Made by a program: the position numbers and the translations under genes. A stretch of 64,000 bases of DNA from assembly GCF_027244095.1 (NCBI RefSeq), contig NC_069658.1, positions 262,764,687-262,828,686 on the forward strand, read 5' to 3'. This document shows, one piece after another, positions 50,395-62,632 of this stretch (its first letter is position 1; each line of letters begins with the position of its first letter). A model generated the notes under the pieces. The model searched no databases and was not told the DNA's origin. It saw only the letters and a program-made list of their open reading frames with translations. The stretch comes from Hemicordylus capensis (lineage: Eukaryota > Chordata > Lepidosauria > Squamata > Cordylidae).

Positions 50395-52115
50395 AGTGAA
50401 AGATGAAATGAATCAACTACAGACTGACATCATGGGCATCAGCAAATTAAAATAGCCTGGAAGAACTGGACACTTTCAGTCAAAAAATCATACCATTTAC
50501 CACTCAGGACACGGGGGCAAAAGAAGGAACAGTGTTGCTTTCATAGTCAGGATGGAAGGATATGACAATGCTTGGGTATAATGTGGCCAGCGACCAAATA
50601 TTATCAATTAGATTTAATGGACAACCCTTTAACATGACAGTTTTTCAAGTCTATGCCCCAACGACTGATGCAGAAGAAGAGGAAGTTAATGAGTTTAATG
50701 CTCAAGCTCAGTTTGAAATTGACAGAACATGCAAGCAAATGTGCTGCTGGTAGTTGGAGACTGGAAGGCCAAAGTTGGAAATAGTAAGGAGGAAAACACA
50801 GTCGGACTGAATGGCCTAGAAAACAGAAACGAAGCAGGAGACTTGACTTATTAGTTTCTGCCAAGCCAATCTTCATTGCTAACACCATCTTCGAACAAAA
50901 AAATGCCTATACACATGGACATCACCAGACGGAGTACACAGAAATCAAATTGATTACATTATTGGTGCAAGGAGGTGGAAGAGCACAGTTATAACAGCAA
51001 AAACATGGCCGGAGGCTGATTGTGGAATAGATCACAAACTGCTCATGTGCAAGTTCCAAGTCAAGCTAAAGCAGAAAAACAAAGCTATCTAGTTTCCACG
51101 ATATGATCTTGAGAATGTACCCACCATTTTCAAGGAGAACATCAGGAACCGCAGTGAAGTTCTGAACTTCACTGATAGGGAACCAGAAGAACTGTGGAAT
51201 GAAATCAAAGAAGTTGTTAAGGACTAATGTTTATTAAGTTGTTAAGGACAAATTATTTATTCAACTTATATGCTGAATATATACTGAGAGAAGCTGATGA
51301 ACGTAGTTTTAAAGTTGGAGGAAGAAATATCAATAACCTGTGCTACGCTGATGACACCACTCTGATAGCTGAGAATGCAGATGATCTGCAAGCTCTAGTA
51401 ATAAAAGTCAAGAAGCACAGTGAAAAAATGGGACTACTACTAAATGTAAAGAAGACTAAACTAATGACGACAGGTACAGCAACCAGCCTCAGAACTGACA
51501 ATGAAGACATTGAAGTGGTGGATAGCTTCTGCCTTTTAGTATCGACCGTCAACAGTAAAGGATCCAGCAGTCAAGAAATACGCCACAGATTGCAATGAAG
51601 GCCTTGGAAAGAATATTTAAATGCCATAATGTGTCTATACCTACAAAGATTAGAATTGTTCAAACAATGGTTTTTTGTGTGACACTCTATGGATGCGAAA
51701 GCTGGATTTTGAAGAAGCACGACAGAAAAAGCATTGACGCTTTTGGACTTTGGTGCTTGAGAAGACTTTTGAGGATTCTATGGACAGCCAGGAAAACAAA
51801 CAAATGGATCATAGAACAAATCAATCCAGAATTTTCACTTGAGGTAAAAATGACCAGGCTCAGACTAGCATACTTCAGATACATTATGTGAAAACCCAGC
51901 TCCCTTGAGAAGTCCATAATGCTGGGGAAAATTGAAGGAAGGGACGGCCAGCAACAAGGTGGATGGACTTGATTATGGCAGCAATGAATGCACCACTGAG
52001 AGACCTTAAAGGCCAAGTTGAAGACAGATCATCCTGGAGAGAATCTATCTATGTGGTTTCTAAGAGTCAACACCAGCTTGACAGCACTTAATCAATCAGT
52101 CAGTCAGTCAATCAG
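50395..52115 (+). mobile_element. RTE (BovB-like) LINE, internally deleted
   Basis: The 5' part resembles the APE endonuclease: 'DIMGISKLK', then FNMTVFQVYAPTTDAEEEEV. The reverse-transcriptase part has CYADDTTLIAENADDLQAL (YADD catalytic motif) and LLLNVKKTKLMTTG, then YGCESWILKKHDRKSIDAF and LRRLLRILWTARKTNKWI. The ends are linked by a large internal deletion near 51225-51240 removing the RT core before YADD, and several frame breaks remain. The 3' end is 'aacaccagcttgacagcact' plus a cagt/caat repeat. Confidence 0.85.
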
Positions 52116-52730
52116 CTCCTCCTGGTCTCTGTTTTAAGACTGATAGATTGCGGGCTTTTAGGCTCATTAAATATACATGCTTTCCCCTTCCCCAACCTTT
52201 TGTTTTTGGCTATGTGTCATTTTGGTCTTAATAAACAAACTTAATAAAGGTATTACCAGCCTGTGTGGTTGCAATCTTTCTTAGCCCACTTAGCAGGGGT
52301 TATTCCCTGCTGGGCCTAGTGGGTTTTCTAATTTTGCATTGAGCTTTCTTGCGAGAGGATGAGTGCCTCTTTCTTTTAAGGCACTATATTAGAAACATTA
52401 TAACTGATTATTATGTAGATAGAACGGGTTGGACATATTTCCATATGTTAGTAAAGAGGGCGTTATTTCTTCGTTTGTCAGCCCTGCCCAGAAATTCTTG
52501 GCCTTCTGCTGGGATCATAGGAAAGCACTGTCCTATTCTTAAATGGGTCCCAGATCTCAGGCACTCGTGCCTCTCTCTTCCATGTTGATTGGGAGAATGC
52601 TTGAAGCTTTCTTGTTGATCATTCGCGCGTCAAGTATTATTGAGCAGCAATATATGGAACATAATTTTTACGAATTGCTTGTCTCTGTTTTCAGAGTGTT
52701 GTAGCGTATGTAGAAAGATTGGTAGCCAGC
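52116..52730. other. Intergenic, unassigned
   Basis: An open frame at 52349-52588 has no clear family. Nothing supportable. Confidence 0.4.
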
Positions 52731-52732
52731 TG

Positions 52733-52805
52733 GTTTCTGTAGTGTAGTGGTTATCACGTTCGCCTCACACGCGAAAGGTCCCCGGTTCGAAACCGGGCAG
52801 AAACA
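52733..52805 (+). tRNA. tRNA-Val(CAC)
   Basis: Identical to the minus-strand copy at 14049-14121: acceptor stem GTTTCTG/CAGAAAC, anticodon CAC, box B GGTTCGAAACC, discriminator A. TTTT follows within ten bases. Confidence 0.96.
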
Positions 52806-53359
52806 GCAGAGTATTTTGGGGTTTTTTTTGTTCACCAGAGGTAATTTAAAGCAGAAATGTCTTCCATACATCTTTAAAATAGCTACATTATAAGTCTTTT
52901 TCTCCATACTTTTTTCGCACGAAATGTTAATAAGCAATGTGCTCATCAAGATTCGGGTTATAAAGTCATGTCTACAGTACGTAACACGAACAGTCTGTGT
53001 TTGGGGAAGGAGAAAATGGTTTGAAGGAAAAAGAATAATGCCAAACTGTGAAGAAACGCAAAAAATAAAAAGGGGAAGCAAGAGGCAACTCCGGATGATT
53101 TTAGAATTGTGTCTATATTTTGATGGAACAATTTCCTGAAACTCAGAAATAATGTTTATAATAATGTATACTATTGTGTGTCGTGCATAGTTGGGGCATG
53201 CTTCAGATCCTGAATTCTGGAACGATATTAATAAGACAAGCCAGCTTTTGGCTACAATTCGCAGATAACCACAGCAGCGATAGAACTACTCAATAGTGGA
53301 ACAAAACTAACACTCGAAATAGACATTAACTATGTTAGTTAGAAGCTGGTTGTTCAGCA

Positions 53360-53432
53360 GCCCGGCTAGCTCAGTCGGTAGAGCATGAGACTCTTAATCT
53401 CAGGGTCGTGGGTTCGAGCCCCACGTTGGGCG
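53360..53432 (+). tRNA. tRNA-Lys(CTT)
   Basis: 73-nt cloverleaf: acceptor GCCCGGC/GTTGGGC (one G-T pair), box A TAGCTCAGTCGGTAGAGCA, anticodon loop ACTCTTAAT (anticodon CTT), box B GGTTCGAGCC, discriminator G. A TTTTTT terminator follows 10 bases later. Confidence 0.96.
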
Positions 53433-53444
53433 ACTGCTGTTTTT

Positions 53445-54000
53445 TGAGCTCGTGTATTAGTACTAAAGCGAACTCCAGGAAAGAAATGAATTATTTAATC
53501 TTTCCTTCGCCTTCCTAAACCGCACATGTTCGTTCATGGTTTTTAGTCAGTTTAATGCAGTCTTTATACGTGCACATTTTTTCCCAATCTTGATTTCGTT
53601 TTCCAAGCAGAGTTGGAATGGAAGCCCAAGATTGAGGCAGTCGAGAATTACTCTCTTTCGTGCCCCATCCTGTCTCTCCCCCGCAACGGGCCGCATTGCT
53701 CCTGTTCACGTTTCGTCGCTGTTCAGCAGGGTCGCTTTTCGGGATTGGCACCACAGTTTGTTTTCAGTGCTGCCAAGACGCAGCATTGGTCTATGTAAAA
53801 TAATAATAGATAAAAGTGTCCATTAGCATGTGCAGAGTGAATCGTGACCCCACCAACAACACATGGATTCAGGGAAAAGGCTTTCCAGACAGGCGTTGTG
53901 ACTTGCACCTCTTCTTTTAAAAAATAAATAAAAATGAAGCACGGCTTTTCAAAGAGCGTAGGTCAATGATAGCGCCTAGTAGTCCAGTTGTTTAACTAGA
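53445..54000. other. Intergenic between tRNA-Lys and the zinc-finger gene
   Basis: Open frames at 53536-53826 have no recognisable domains. Nothing else seen. Confidence 0.4.
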
Positions 54001-54076
54001 ACTACAATTCCCAATATGCTTTGCCTCCACTCACTACATTTCTTCTTTGTCCTCAAGACTACATTTCCCATAGTTC
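54001..54076 (+). promoter_or_regulatory. Two ZNF143/THAP11-type sites upstream of the zinc-finger gene
   Basis: ACTACAATTCCCAATATGC (54001-54019) matches the SBS motif ACTACAANTCCCAGNATGC except at about one position, and ACTACATTTCCCATAGTTC (54058-54076) is a weaker second copy. Such sites mark many TATA-less vertebrate promoters. They lie 130-205 bases before the proposed start codon. Similar 'actacaactcccat' cores also occur in local MITEs, so a transposon origin is possible. Confidence 0.6.
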
Positions 54077-54204
54077 TTAACGAGGGCAACACAAAAGGCC
54101 ACAGGAATTCGGTCGGAATCTTGACTCTGAGATGGGTGTTTGCTTTGCTGCGTTGCACCCCAGCCTCTCATCAGGATAAAACTAACAAACCTGTGACTAT
54201 AGGA

Positions 54205-57200
54205 ATGGACCCCGGTAAGTGCTTGAAATGGGGCTGGAGGGAGATAAGGAACAAATGAGGGCAAGTCTGTGAAAGCCTCCCAGGAAATCGGATGTCAGTA
54301 AATGCGGTTTAATACTGGAGCATTATGCTGGCTGCTCCTTGGGTTAAACTCGAATCCAGAGAGGAGCGCTTGCGTGGACGACGTTGAAACACTAGGGCCA
54401 AGGAAGGTGAAGAATTGCTGATTTCCTATCGAAAGGGAACAAAGCATACTCTTCCTCCTTTAAAACATCTACAAGAAGGTTTAAAGATTGACATTTTTTA
54501 TTCTAACCATTTTTTCTTGTTAAATTTCAGTTTATCTTCTCTTTTGAGACTCTATAAACACTTCTTACAATCCCTCTTTTGTTTTTGTTTTTGTTTATTG
54601 TTAAAGGTTCTGTTTAAATCTCAAGATGAAGGTCACATATACCTCTTTTATACTCAAGTTATTTTGACTTACCACCACCACTCCCTGATTGCATCCTTGC
54701 AGTTTATAATCTGGAATCTTAGAATCTTCATCTCACGCACAACTGTATTGTAAGAGTGAAAGATATCCACCCTTTTCATCATTTGGTTTTAAAAAGTATC
54801 CTGGTTGTGGCAGTGGAGCAAGACTGATATCTATGGAGCTATTTTGAATATATGTCCTTTTAGTGATACAAATAGAAATATTGCTATTATTTGATTTTTT
54901 TTTAATGTGCAAGCTTATTGAATTATATAAAACCTCATCAGGCAGAATGGAAATTCAGGTAAGGGTTGATGCTAAAGAGCTATGGTGAGTGAGGGGTTCC
55001 AGAGTTTGTCATTTTGTAATAGGGTTGTCGATGGAATCATTAGCTCAGCAAGCAACTTCACATGTATATTTCCACACTTGGAAAATTGCCCAAGTCTATG
55101 GTCATAAGATAGGAAAATTGCCTAGCCTATGATCCCAGTAGGCTTACAAATTAAACTTAAGCATGGGGCACCTTAGAAGGGGGGAAAGTTCTCTATAACA
55201 TTGTTATTCCTTCCCTCCCTGCCCTCTAGTGGCTGCCTTTCCACACCAATAGCCAATCCCTAACTGCTAATGCAGGAAGCAGCATGAGGTGGGTAGAATC
55301 CTGAGGCTGTAAAGTGAATTGTTCCACTTCAGACTACAGGTGAGGGAATCTCACTTTTCAGTGCTCCCCCATGTAAATACTCCATGTACATTTTAAAAAA
55401 ACCAAAAACCCCAACAAGACCAGCACATCAGGAAAGAGGTTCCAGCACTGGTTCCTGCTGTGCTAGTTTTCTGCTTTCAGGGGAGTATCCAAAAATGTGC
55501 TTTCCCCATCTGCAGTCTGAAATAATAGTATCCATGCTACTTCCACAGGACCCTGCCATCTCATTCTGCTACAAAGACCAGGCTTCAGTCAGAATTAGCT
55601 CCTTGTGTCTATGTTTGATTCTCAGACATCCCCAGCCTCTCAGAACCAGCATTTCCCCCAAGTACCAGCATTTCTTTCCTACTCTAGAGAAAGTTCTAAA
55701 AGATTGTGGACAGTCAGTGGTTGGATGCAGAACAAAACTCTAAATGGCTGATGCCTTTTGTTACTGCATGGAGGCAGCTGTGGATTGGCACAGATGGTCT
55801 CTTTTGAAGCCTCTTCCACTGGACAATTGGTGTCTGTTCTGTAGTCTCTTTTCAAGAGACTAAAGTTAAAGGGTTTGAAGTCCTTTTACAGTAACCACAC
55901 CACCACAACCTATCAGTGGCAGGTTGGCTCATGGCAAAGTGACAGGGTTGGAAAATATCAACAAAAAGATATTGTTATATGGAAGTCTTGCAGTGAGTTG
56001 CTCCTCTTGAGGATATTATGACGTCTTCCATCCAAAGATTTGTTGCTGAACCTACCTGATGATACACAGGTGCATGTGGGAGGGACATTTTTGTGGGCAC
56101 TTGTCTGGAAGGTTGACTTTTGTGGCATGCTTTAAAATCCTCAGGAGGCAAGCTCTGTGGAGGTATTATTTTGTTAGCCTACTTTGCTTAAGGAGAGTAA
56201 GCTTATGAGATCAGTCATGGGTGTGTGTGGGTGTGGGTGTGCGCGTGCGCACGCCTAACAACTTCACTGTGCCTGAACTGATTTGGACCAAATTTGGTAC
56301 AGTTGTAGGGACACCTCAACGGCGTAGTATGCGATAATGTCATCCATCTCAGCTCAGGATGGCAGATGTGTGGTTTGAGGTAAAAGTGGGCTAACTTGTG
56401 AAGATGCTAATTATTGAAAGGAAAGTAGACAGACTGGTTCTGACCATAATGTCTTACACTCTTTTTACAAAGAGTGCCCAGTTTGTGTTCTATAAAGCCT
56501 TCAGATAGGCTTGAATGACTATAGACACAACACTAGGCAGGACTGTCAAGGTGGGAACGGGGACATGGAGAATGTTAAATGGCCAAGCTGATCTAGGTCT
56601 TTCATCACCATACTACAGTCCCCAAACTAACTTTTCATTCTTTCTTTACCTATATTGAATTTGACTTGTCTTACCTAGTGATCAGAGTATTCACTGTTGT
56701 GCTGTTCAGAACAAATCCCTGTCCCTTTCTTAGAAGCTGCTTCTTCTTTTTAAACTCTTTATCCCCTTCCTCTGCCCCACCTTCATCATCTTAGATGGCT
56801 TTTGGCCTCGTTGTGGAGAGTGATTGACTGACAGCAGCCTCTTTATTCTAGCAGGTGAAGATTGGATCAAGAGAGAAAATGAAGAGGAAACCTCTGAGCA
56901 AACAAATCCTGCGGAAGTGGATCCTGAACAGCCCCATGAGGCATTATGGGAAGAGGGTGAGGATTTCCTGGATTCTGAGCAGCCAAAAGCTCACAAGAGG
57001 GAACTGGAAATCCATCCGGAGAAATTTGCTGAGGATCTCTGTTTTGACTATGAGAACGGTCCTCAGAGAATCCACCCAAACGACAGGCCATTTAAGTGTG
57101 ACGTGTGCGAGAAAAGCTTCCGTCACAGTTCCAGTCTTTTGACCCATCGGAGGCTTCATACAGGGGAGAAGCCTTACAAATGTACCGATTGTGGGAAAAG

Positions 57201-57984
57201 CTTTAACACCAGCTCGGCCCTCATAGTCCATCGCAGGACCCACACCGGGGAGAAGTCTTATGTGTGTTCAGACTGTGGGCGGTGCTTCAGTGAAGGCTCA
57301 GTGCTCATCAAACACTGGAGAATCCACACGGGAGAAAAGCCTTACAAGTGTCCCATATGCGGGAGGGGCTTCCGGCAGAGCTCACAGCTCCGTGCCCACG
57401 AGAGGACCCATACGGGCGAAAAACCCTATGAGTGCCAAGACTGCCGGAAGTGCTTCAGCACCAGCTCCAACCTTTCAGCCCACCAGAGGACCCACACTGG
57501 GGAGAAGCCGTACATCTGCACTGAATGTGACAGGAGGTTTGGGCACAAATCGCACCTCATCTCCCACCAGAAGACTCACACCGAGAAGCTGCACGCTTGC
57601 CCCGAGTGCCCAGCCAGCTTCCGCATGATCCACCAGCTGCTGGTCCATCGCAAATCCCACCAGGAGGACAGGCGCTACAAATGCCTTCTCTGTGGCAAAA
57701 CCTTCAGTTACAGCTCAGCCCTCCTTGCCCACCAGAGAATGCACACGGGGGACAGGCCTTTCAAGTGCCTTGAGTGTGGCAGGAGCTTCATACGGAATTC
57801 AGACTTGAACAAGCACCAGAGAATCCACACAGGCGAGAAGCCCTATGAGTGTCCTGAGTGCGGTAAGAGGTTTAATCAGAGCTCGCACCTTGTTAGCCAT
57901 CGGAGAGTCCACTTTAAAAGTAAGGCAAAAAATCCTGGTGCAAATGCTCCTGTTCCCGTTGAACAAGAAACAGAGTCTTCCTGA
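54205..57984 (+). CDS. C2H2 zinc-finger protein with ten fingers
   Basis: Proposed join of 54205-54214 (ATGGACCCCG, then GTAAGT) and 56855-57984 (after CTAGCAG), giving 380 codons including stop and reading MDPGEDWIKRENEEE. The phase fits exactly. The main frame stays open upstream of 56855 but only begins at TTG, so the acceptor is preferred. Residues 5-80 are acidic with no KRAB, SCAN or BTB domain. Ten tandem, intact C2H2 fingers run from about residue 83 to 356 with mostly TGEKPY-type linkers. The linkers after fingers 6 (TEKL) and 7 (QEDRR) are atypical. It is a probable nuclear DNA-binding transcription regulator. Many sauropsid zinc-finger genes have a 'GDW...SENEEE' last-exon start like this one. 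An upstream KRAB exon could be skipped or lost; none is visible in the intron. Confidence 0.85.
54215..56854 (+). other. Intron of the zinc-finger gene
   Basis: No KRAB- or SCAN-like exon was seen in any plus-strand frame. Contains repeat C (56163-56450), with a GT/GC-alternating tract near 56219-56253. The rest is unassigned. Confidence 0.5.
56163..56450 (+). repeat. Repeat C, uninterrupted copy
   Basis: Collinear with 39090-39340 plus 42831-42870: 'agcctactttgcttaaggag', 'tacagttgtagggacacctc', 'gctaacttgtgaagatgcta' and 'gaaaggaaagtagacagact'. It defines the empty site of the 39341-42830 insertion. Confidence 0.65.
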
Positions 57985-57989
57985 AGATC

Positions 57990-59635
57990 CTCCTCATAAT
58001 CCCCCTCTACTTTATCTTGCTTCCTTAAGTTATTAAGTACACACAAACAGAATTAAGTACACACAAATGTCCATGCTGAGCCTTTTCTTAAAGAATGTAA
58101 AAATTCTGCACCAAGCCAGTACAGATCCTTCATCAAGAGGAAAGGAAGGAAGGAACACCACTGTGGGAAACAGGATCCTGGGCTAGATAGGCCTTGGGCC
58201 TGATCCAGCCGGGCTGTTCTTAAGTGAAGCCAGATCCTGCGGCCTGTATGCTATATGCAAATTAAGCTTATTTACTTACGTTTGTTTTGCATAATTCTGC
58301 TTCTGCAGAGCACTGAAACACTATCCCCCTGACCACTGAAAATCCTCCTCAGCCTTTCTATGGCTTCTGAGATCTCGCCCTGGTATTGCCCTCCTGTTTT
58401 CAATCTATCTTTGCAGCCATAAGGACTAGAAACTTGCTTAAAACAAAAACACAAAAAGTGAGACACTCAGGATGCTGAAATATGTGCCCAATACCACCTA
58501 TGCTTGTGTAACAATAGAATAGGTACAGTCCTGCGCATAACACTTTCGGAGGCAGAACAATCTTTCTTGGTACTATTGTTTTGTCTTTTGCAGGCTTATT
58601 GTTGAGTTCTCCTTTTTACCTTTAAGGAACCTAGCCAGTAAGATTCAGAGATCAAACCACAGTTTAAAGGAGAGAGATTTTTCTTGAAGAAAAAATGGGC
58701 AGAATGGCTTAACTAACATCATAAAAGTTACTGAAGAACAAAGGGCTGGTTGAAACCAGAATTTGATCCTTTTTCTGTGGGTCTTTTTTGTGTGCACTTC
58801 CAGCCATTTGCTGTTCAGGGTTCCAGCTGGCTCTTGATAACCACCTTCCCTTAAAGCCTTTCCCCACATCTGAATTAAAATATATATATATTAGGGAAGT
58901 ATTGTCTAACAACAAGAATTGTCTAACAGGGGAGTTGTATTTTTGAAAATAAGTAAATGGATAACTCAAGTTTAGTTACTCAGCCATGAAATAAAACAAG
59001 GGATTAGTTAGATGGTGGAAACTAATTGTCGCCTCTCATTGAGAGATGATGGCTGAGTTATTAAAGGATTTGGCCATCAATTAATAATTTCTCTAGAATA
59101 TACTCCTGTGTATATAATACTTGTTTCTTTAGCAAACATTTACTGACTTCTCATCAGTCGAGGCAATTGCAGAACAACAATCCAGTACCAAAGGGTACAA
59201 CCCAGTTCAGTTTTAAAAAAAATAAATCTTTGGAAGTCTTGACATTGACCAATAAGATACAGCTTGTACTGCCAAAGCTTATTCAGCATGCAAAAATTCT
59301 GTAGCTGAAAATGTTTTTAGAACTTTAATACTAAATCTGGAATAATCAAGTGGGATCCCACCCACCCCCACCCCCGTATTTTTGTTAGTCAGCCCATTTT
59401 ATTTATGGGGGACTTCTTTCCAGCTTGCATTTGTCACATCTCTTTGGGCAGCATATTTTTAATGGTTCAGATTTTGCTTCCTAGCCACCAACATTTGGGT
59501 GCACTTCATTTGGCTTGAAATGCTGTGAAATTCTACCCATGTGCTTCAATGCTTCACAGTGACATTAGAATCGGGGGCTTACATTCTGCACAGCGCCCTG
59601 TAGAGCCAAGAGCTTTTATACAACTCAGCACGCAA
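57990..59635. other. Downstream of the zinc-finger gene
   Basis: Includes the CR1-like end at 58130. No clear polyadenylation signal close to the stop codon; an AATAAA occurs near 58989. No further gene recognised. Confidence 0.5.
58130..58225 (+). mobile_element. CR1-like LINE 3' terminus
   Basis: 'gggaaacaggatcctgggct', 'agataggccttgggcctgat' and 'ccagccgggctgttctta': the sense form of the ends at 28381 and 41791. Confidence 0.65.
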
Positions 59636-59639
59636 TGGA

Positions 59640-59838
59640 GGGAGCTGTAGCTCAGTGGCAGAGCATCTGCTTCGCATGCAGAAGGTCCCCGGTTCAATCT
59701 CTGGCATCTCCATGTAGGACTGAGAAAGATCCCTGCCTGAAACCTTGGAAAGCTGCTCCTGGTCAATGTAGACAATACTGAGCAAGATGGACCAATGATC
59801 TGATTTGGTATAAGGCAGCTTGCTATGTTCCTCTGTAA
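59640..59838 (+). mobile_element. tRNA-headed SINE sharing the composite SINE body
   Basis: Head GGAGCTGTAGCTCAGTGGCA (box A), TTCGCAT at the anticodon position (CGC, alanine-like), GGTCCCCGGTTCAATCTC (box B) and TGGCATCTCCA. The body ('cctgcctgaaaccttggaaa' to 'ggcagcttgctatgttcc') is the one found in the 5S-headed copies. The tRNA-like part is well preserved, but the SINE body directly attached shows it is a retroposon, not a tRNA gene. Confidence 0.85.
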
Positions 59839-59944
59839 CAGCCTCTTCTCAATGCTAGCTAAGCTGGAGAGGCTCTCTGGCTACGAAGGATTGTATCCTC
59901 ACTGTAGCAACAATACTCCCATCATTCCCCATGGGAGAAATGTC

Positions 59945-60043
59945 ACTGCAGTGCTGGTTAGAGTTTGGACTAGGACCAGGGAGACCTGAATTCAAATCCC
60001 TGTTCAGCCATCAAACCCACTGGGTGACTCTGGGCCAATCACA

Positions 60044-60084
<41 letters not shown>

Positions 60085-60182
60085 GCGCCTCACAGGGTTG
60101 TTGGGAGGATAAACATAAACATGTTCACTGCTCTGGGCTCCTTGGAGAAAGAGCAGGATAGAAATGTAAACATAAATAAATA
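59945..60182 (+). mobile_element. MIR/CORE-type SINE with CT microsatellite
   Basis: 'gtgctggttagagtttggac', box B 'aattcaaatccc', 'tgggtgactctgggccaatc', then a CT run (60043-60083) within the core, 'cacagggttgttgggaggat' and the tail 'ctccttggagaaagagcagg'. Confidence 0.8.
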
Positions 60183-60333
60183 CAGTAGTAGTCACAGATC
60201 CGCTCCACCTTCAGTGAGGATAAGCTATTGAGTCACATGGAACCAGAAAGTGCGCCTCACTCTTGAATTGGCAGAGCACTGTACCAGAAGTTAAGCCAGG
60301 GAGAGTCTGTCACCCAAAAATCATGCTATAGAA

Positions 60334-60434
60334 CAGGGATGGCCAACCTGGGGCTCTCCAGCAATTGCAACTGGGGATGATGGGAGTTGTAGTCCCACCA
60401 CTGCTGGAGACCCCCAAGTTGGCCACCCCTGTTG
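60334..60434. mobile_element. Palindromic MITE
   Basis: Termini CAGGGATGGCCAACCTGGGG and the complement of CAGGGGTGGCCAACTTGGGG, continuing to TCTCCAGC. The interior holds 'gatgatgggagttgtagtcc'. No exact target duplication. Confidence 0.7.
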
Positions 60435-61269
60435 CAGAGAGATTATTTTAAAATATAAATGTACACATATCTTCTTTAGTGCACTGTGGCTGCTATATGA
60501 TGAATTAAAAGGAAGATGTCCTTTAACATGTCAATGTTAATTTAGAAACAAGACCCATTGATTTCAGGGTCAAACAAGTTTAGAATTGCAATTTTATGGC
60601 ATAATCTTCTTGATGTATTTTCAGAATAAATCCCACTTCCTCCCAGATCTGGCAGGCGTTACTTTATTCATTTGATTCTGTGTTTATTTATGCTCTGCCT
60701 AGTTCTTTGGTGGATCTACAGCTGTCTCTAGCATTGCTTCTTTTGGACTTGCACCTTTTGATCTTGCTTCTTTTGGACTTGCCTTCTAAAAAGAACAAAA
60801 AAATCAGCTTCTCTCTTTGCTGGGGAGAAGGGTCTATACCTACCCAGTTAGGTAATCATTTCATATATCTGACAATGCAGGTTCTGGCAAATGAGAACTT
60901 TATGCCACAATAAATATGTTAGTCTTTAAGATGTCACAATTCTCTGTTGTTTTTATTTCTAGAGAAGTGTGTGGATTGCAGCCTGAGTTAAATACATTTC
61001 ATCTTGATCCTGCTCCCTAAAACCAGATTGAGAGTCCATGGACTTTACTCCAATAAGGCTGCAATCCTTAGTACCCTTGTTAGGCCACAGATCTCCATCC
61101 CAAACTCAGGATGTACTTCTGAGTAAATAAGCTTACGCTCACACAAACATATACCCAACTTGTTGCAGAGGCAGGACATACTCCCAAGATTGCACTGGAT
61201 GATCTGTATTTTGTACCTAGGTAAAATGCAACAAACAATTTTATTTATTTATCATATTTTTATACTGCC

Positions 61270-62110
61270 TGATATGTACATCTCTAGACCAAACCTCCTG
61301 ATGATCTCTCCCAGCCATTTCATGTAGATGTTAAAGAGCACTGGAGACAGTATGGAGCCTTGTGGAACTCCACACTTTAGTTCTCGTTTTGCAGAACAGC
61401 GGTCTGGAATCTACCAGAAAGGTAGGAGCAGAACCGCTGTGAAACAGTGCTACCCGATCCCACCCCCCTCAGACGGTCCAGAAGGATACCATGGTCGATG
61501 GTATCATAAGACGCTGAGAGATCCAAAAGGATCAGCAGAGTTACACTCCCTCCGTCGATAGCCAGTTGGAGATCATCCATCAGGCCAACCAAGGCAGTCT
61601 CAACCCTATAGCTCACACGAAAGCCAGTTTGAAATGTGTCTAGATAATCTGCATCATCCAAAATTGCCTGAAGCTGAGAGTCCACTACCCGCTCAGTCAC
61701 CTTACCCAATCTTGGAAGGTTAGAAAAAGGTCTGTAGTTAGCTTACTCTGAGGGATCCAATGCAGCTTTCTTCAAAAGTGGTCTAACAGTAGTCTTCTTA
61801 AGACAAGAAGGCATCCTGCCCTCCCTCAGAAATTATTTATATTTACCAGACCCTCTCTGATAATATGATTATCAGATGAGATAAGCCAAGTTGGGCAAGG
61901 GTCAAGAGTACAGGTTGTAGGGTGCGCAGTCCGAAGCAGCTTGTCCACTTCTTCAGGAGTCACATGCTGAAAATGATCCAATCTAATTCCAGAAGAGGAG
62001 TTGCTTGTCACCTCCAGAGTAAACTCTGCAGTAGCTGTGGAATCCAGCTCAGCCTGAATATGAGAAAACTTTGTTTTGCTTTTCTTGGATTAGGTCATGA
62101 ATCACTACTG
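61270..62110 (-). mobile_element. L2-like LINE reverse-transcriptase fragment
   Basis: The minus strand encodes KVTERVVDSQLQAILDDADY, then FQTGFRVSYRVETALVGLMD and LLILLDLSASYDTIDHGILL, the fingers/palm region of L2 ORF2 with the LDLSAAFDTIDH motif. An upstream frame (61826-62011) gives LDHFQHVTPEEVDKLL and LDPCPTWLI. Broken by frame changes. Confidence 0.85.
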
Positions 62111-62491
62111 GGATTGCTGTGCAGAGTGGGGCTGCATGAGGTTCGCAGTCATCTAGTTATGGTTATTCTGTAATGCCAGTGATGAGTAATATGATGCCCA
62201 TTACATGTTGCAATGTTGCGTTTATGGTTTTTATCTTGTGCGCAAACTCACTGTGCAACTCTAAGCTGTAAAAATGCTCAAGCAGCACTTGGTGTGCATT
62301 TGAAAAAGGGGAAAAATATATTACTTCCCTTTCCTCACCCCTCTTGCACCGCCCTGGCATTTCGGGAATGTTTCCTTTAAAAGAAAAAACCCATACTGGC
62401 TCTGTGGTACTTTGTTGTGTTGGCACATTCATCCAACCCCATTTTTAAACCAAAAAACAATGGCGTAGCACAGCAAGGCTTCTTCCCCCAC

Positions 62492-62624
62492 GAGTGTTCC
62501 CTCTAACAGGGATTCCCAGATGTTGACTACAACTCTCAGAATCCCCAAGCAAAAGCCATTGCATCTGGAGATTCTGGAAGTTGTAGTCAACAACATCTGG
62601 GAATCCTTGTTACAGGGAACTCTG
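62492..62624. mobile_element. hAT-like MITE with 7/8 target duplication
   Basis: Flanks tcccccac (62484-62491) and ccccccac (62625-62632). Termini GAGTGTTCCCTCTAACAGGG and the complement CCTTGTTACAGGGAACTCTG. Same family as 18568 and 37613. Confidence 0.8.
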
Positions 62625-62632
62625 CCCCCCAC

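Noticed and set aside
56824-56854. Start of the zinc-finger frame at 56824
   Set aside because: The codon is TTG and an acceptor (CTAGCAG) immediately precedes GTGAAGATTGG; an upstream ATG exon in the right phase exists.
59640-59712. Functional tRNA-Ala(CGC) gene
   Set aside because: The cloverleaf is readable, but it is fused to the SINE body seen in many other copies, with no terminator directly after, so it is a SINE head.
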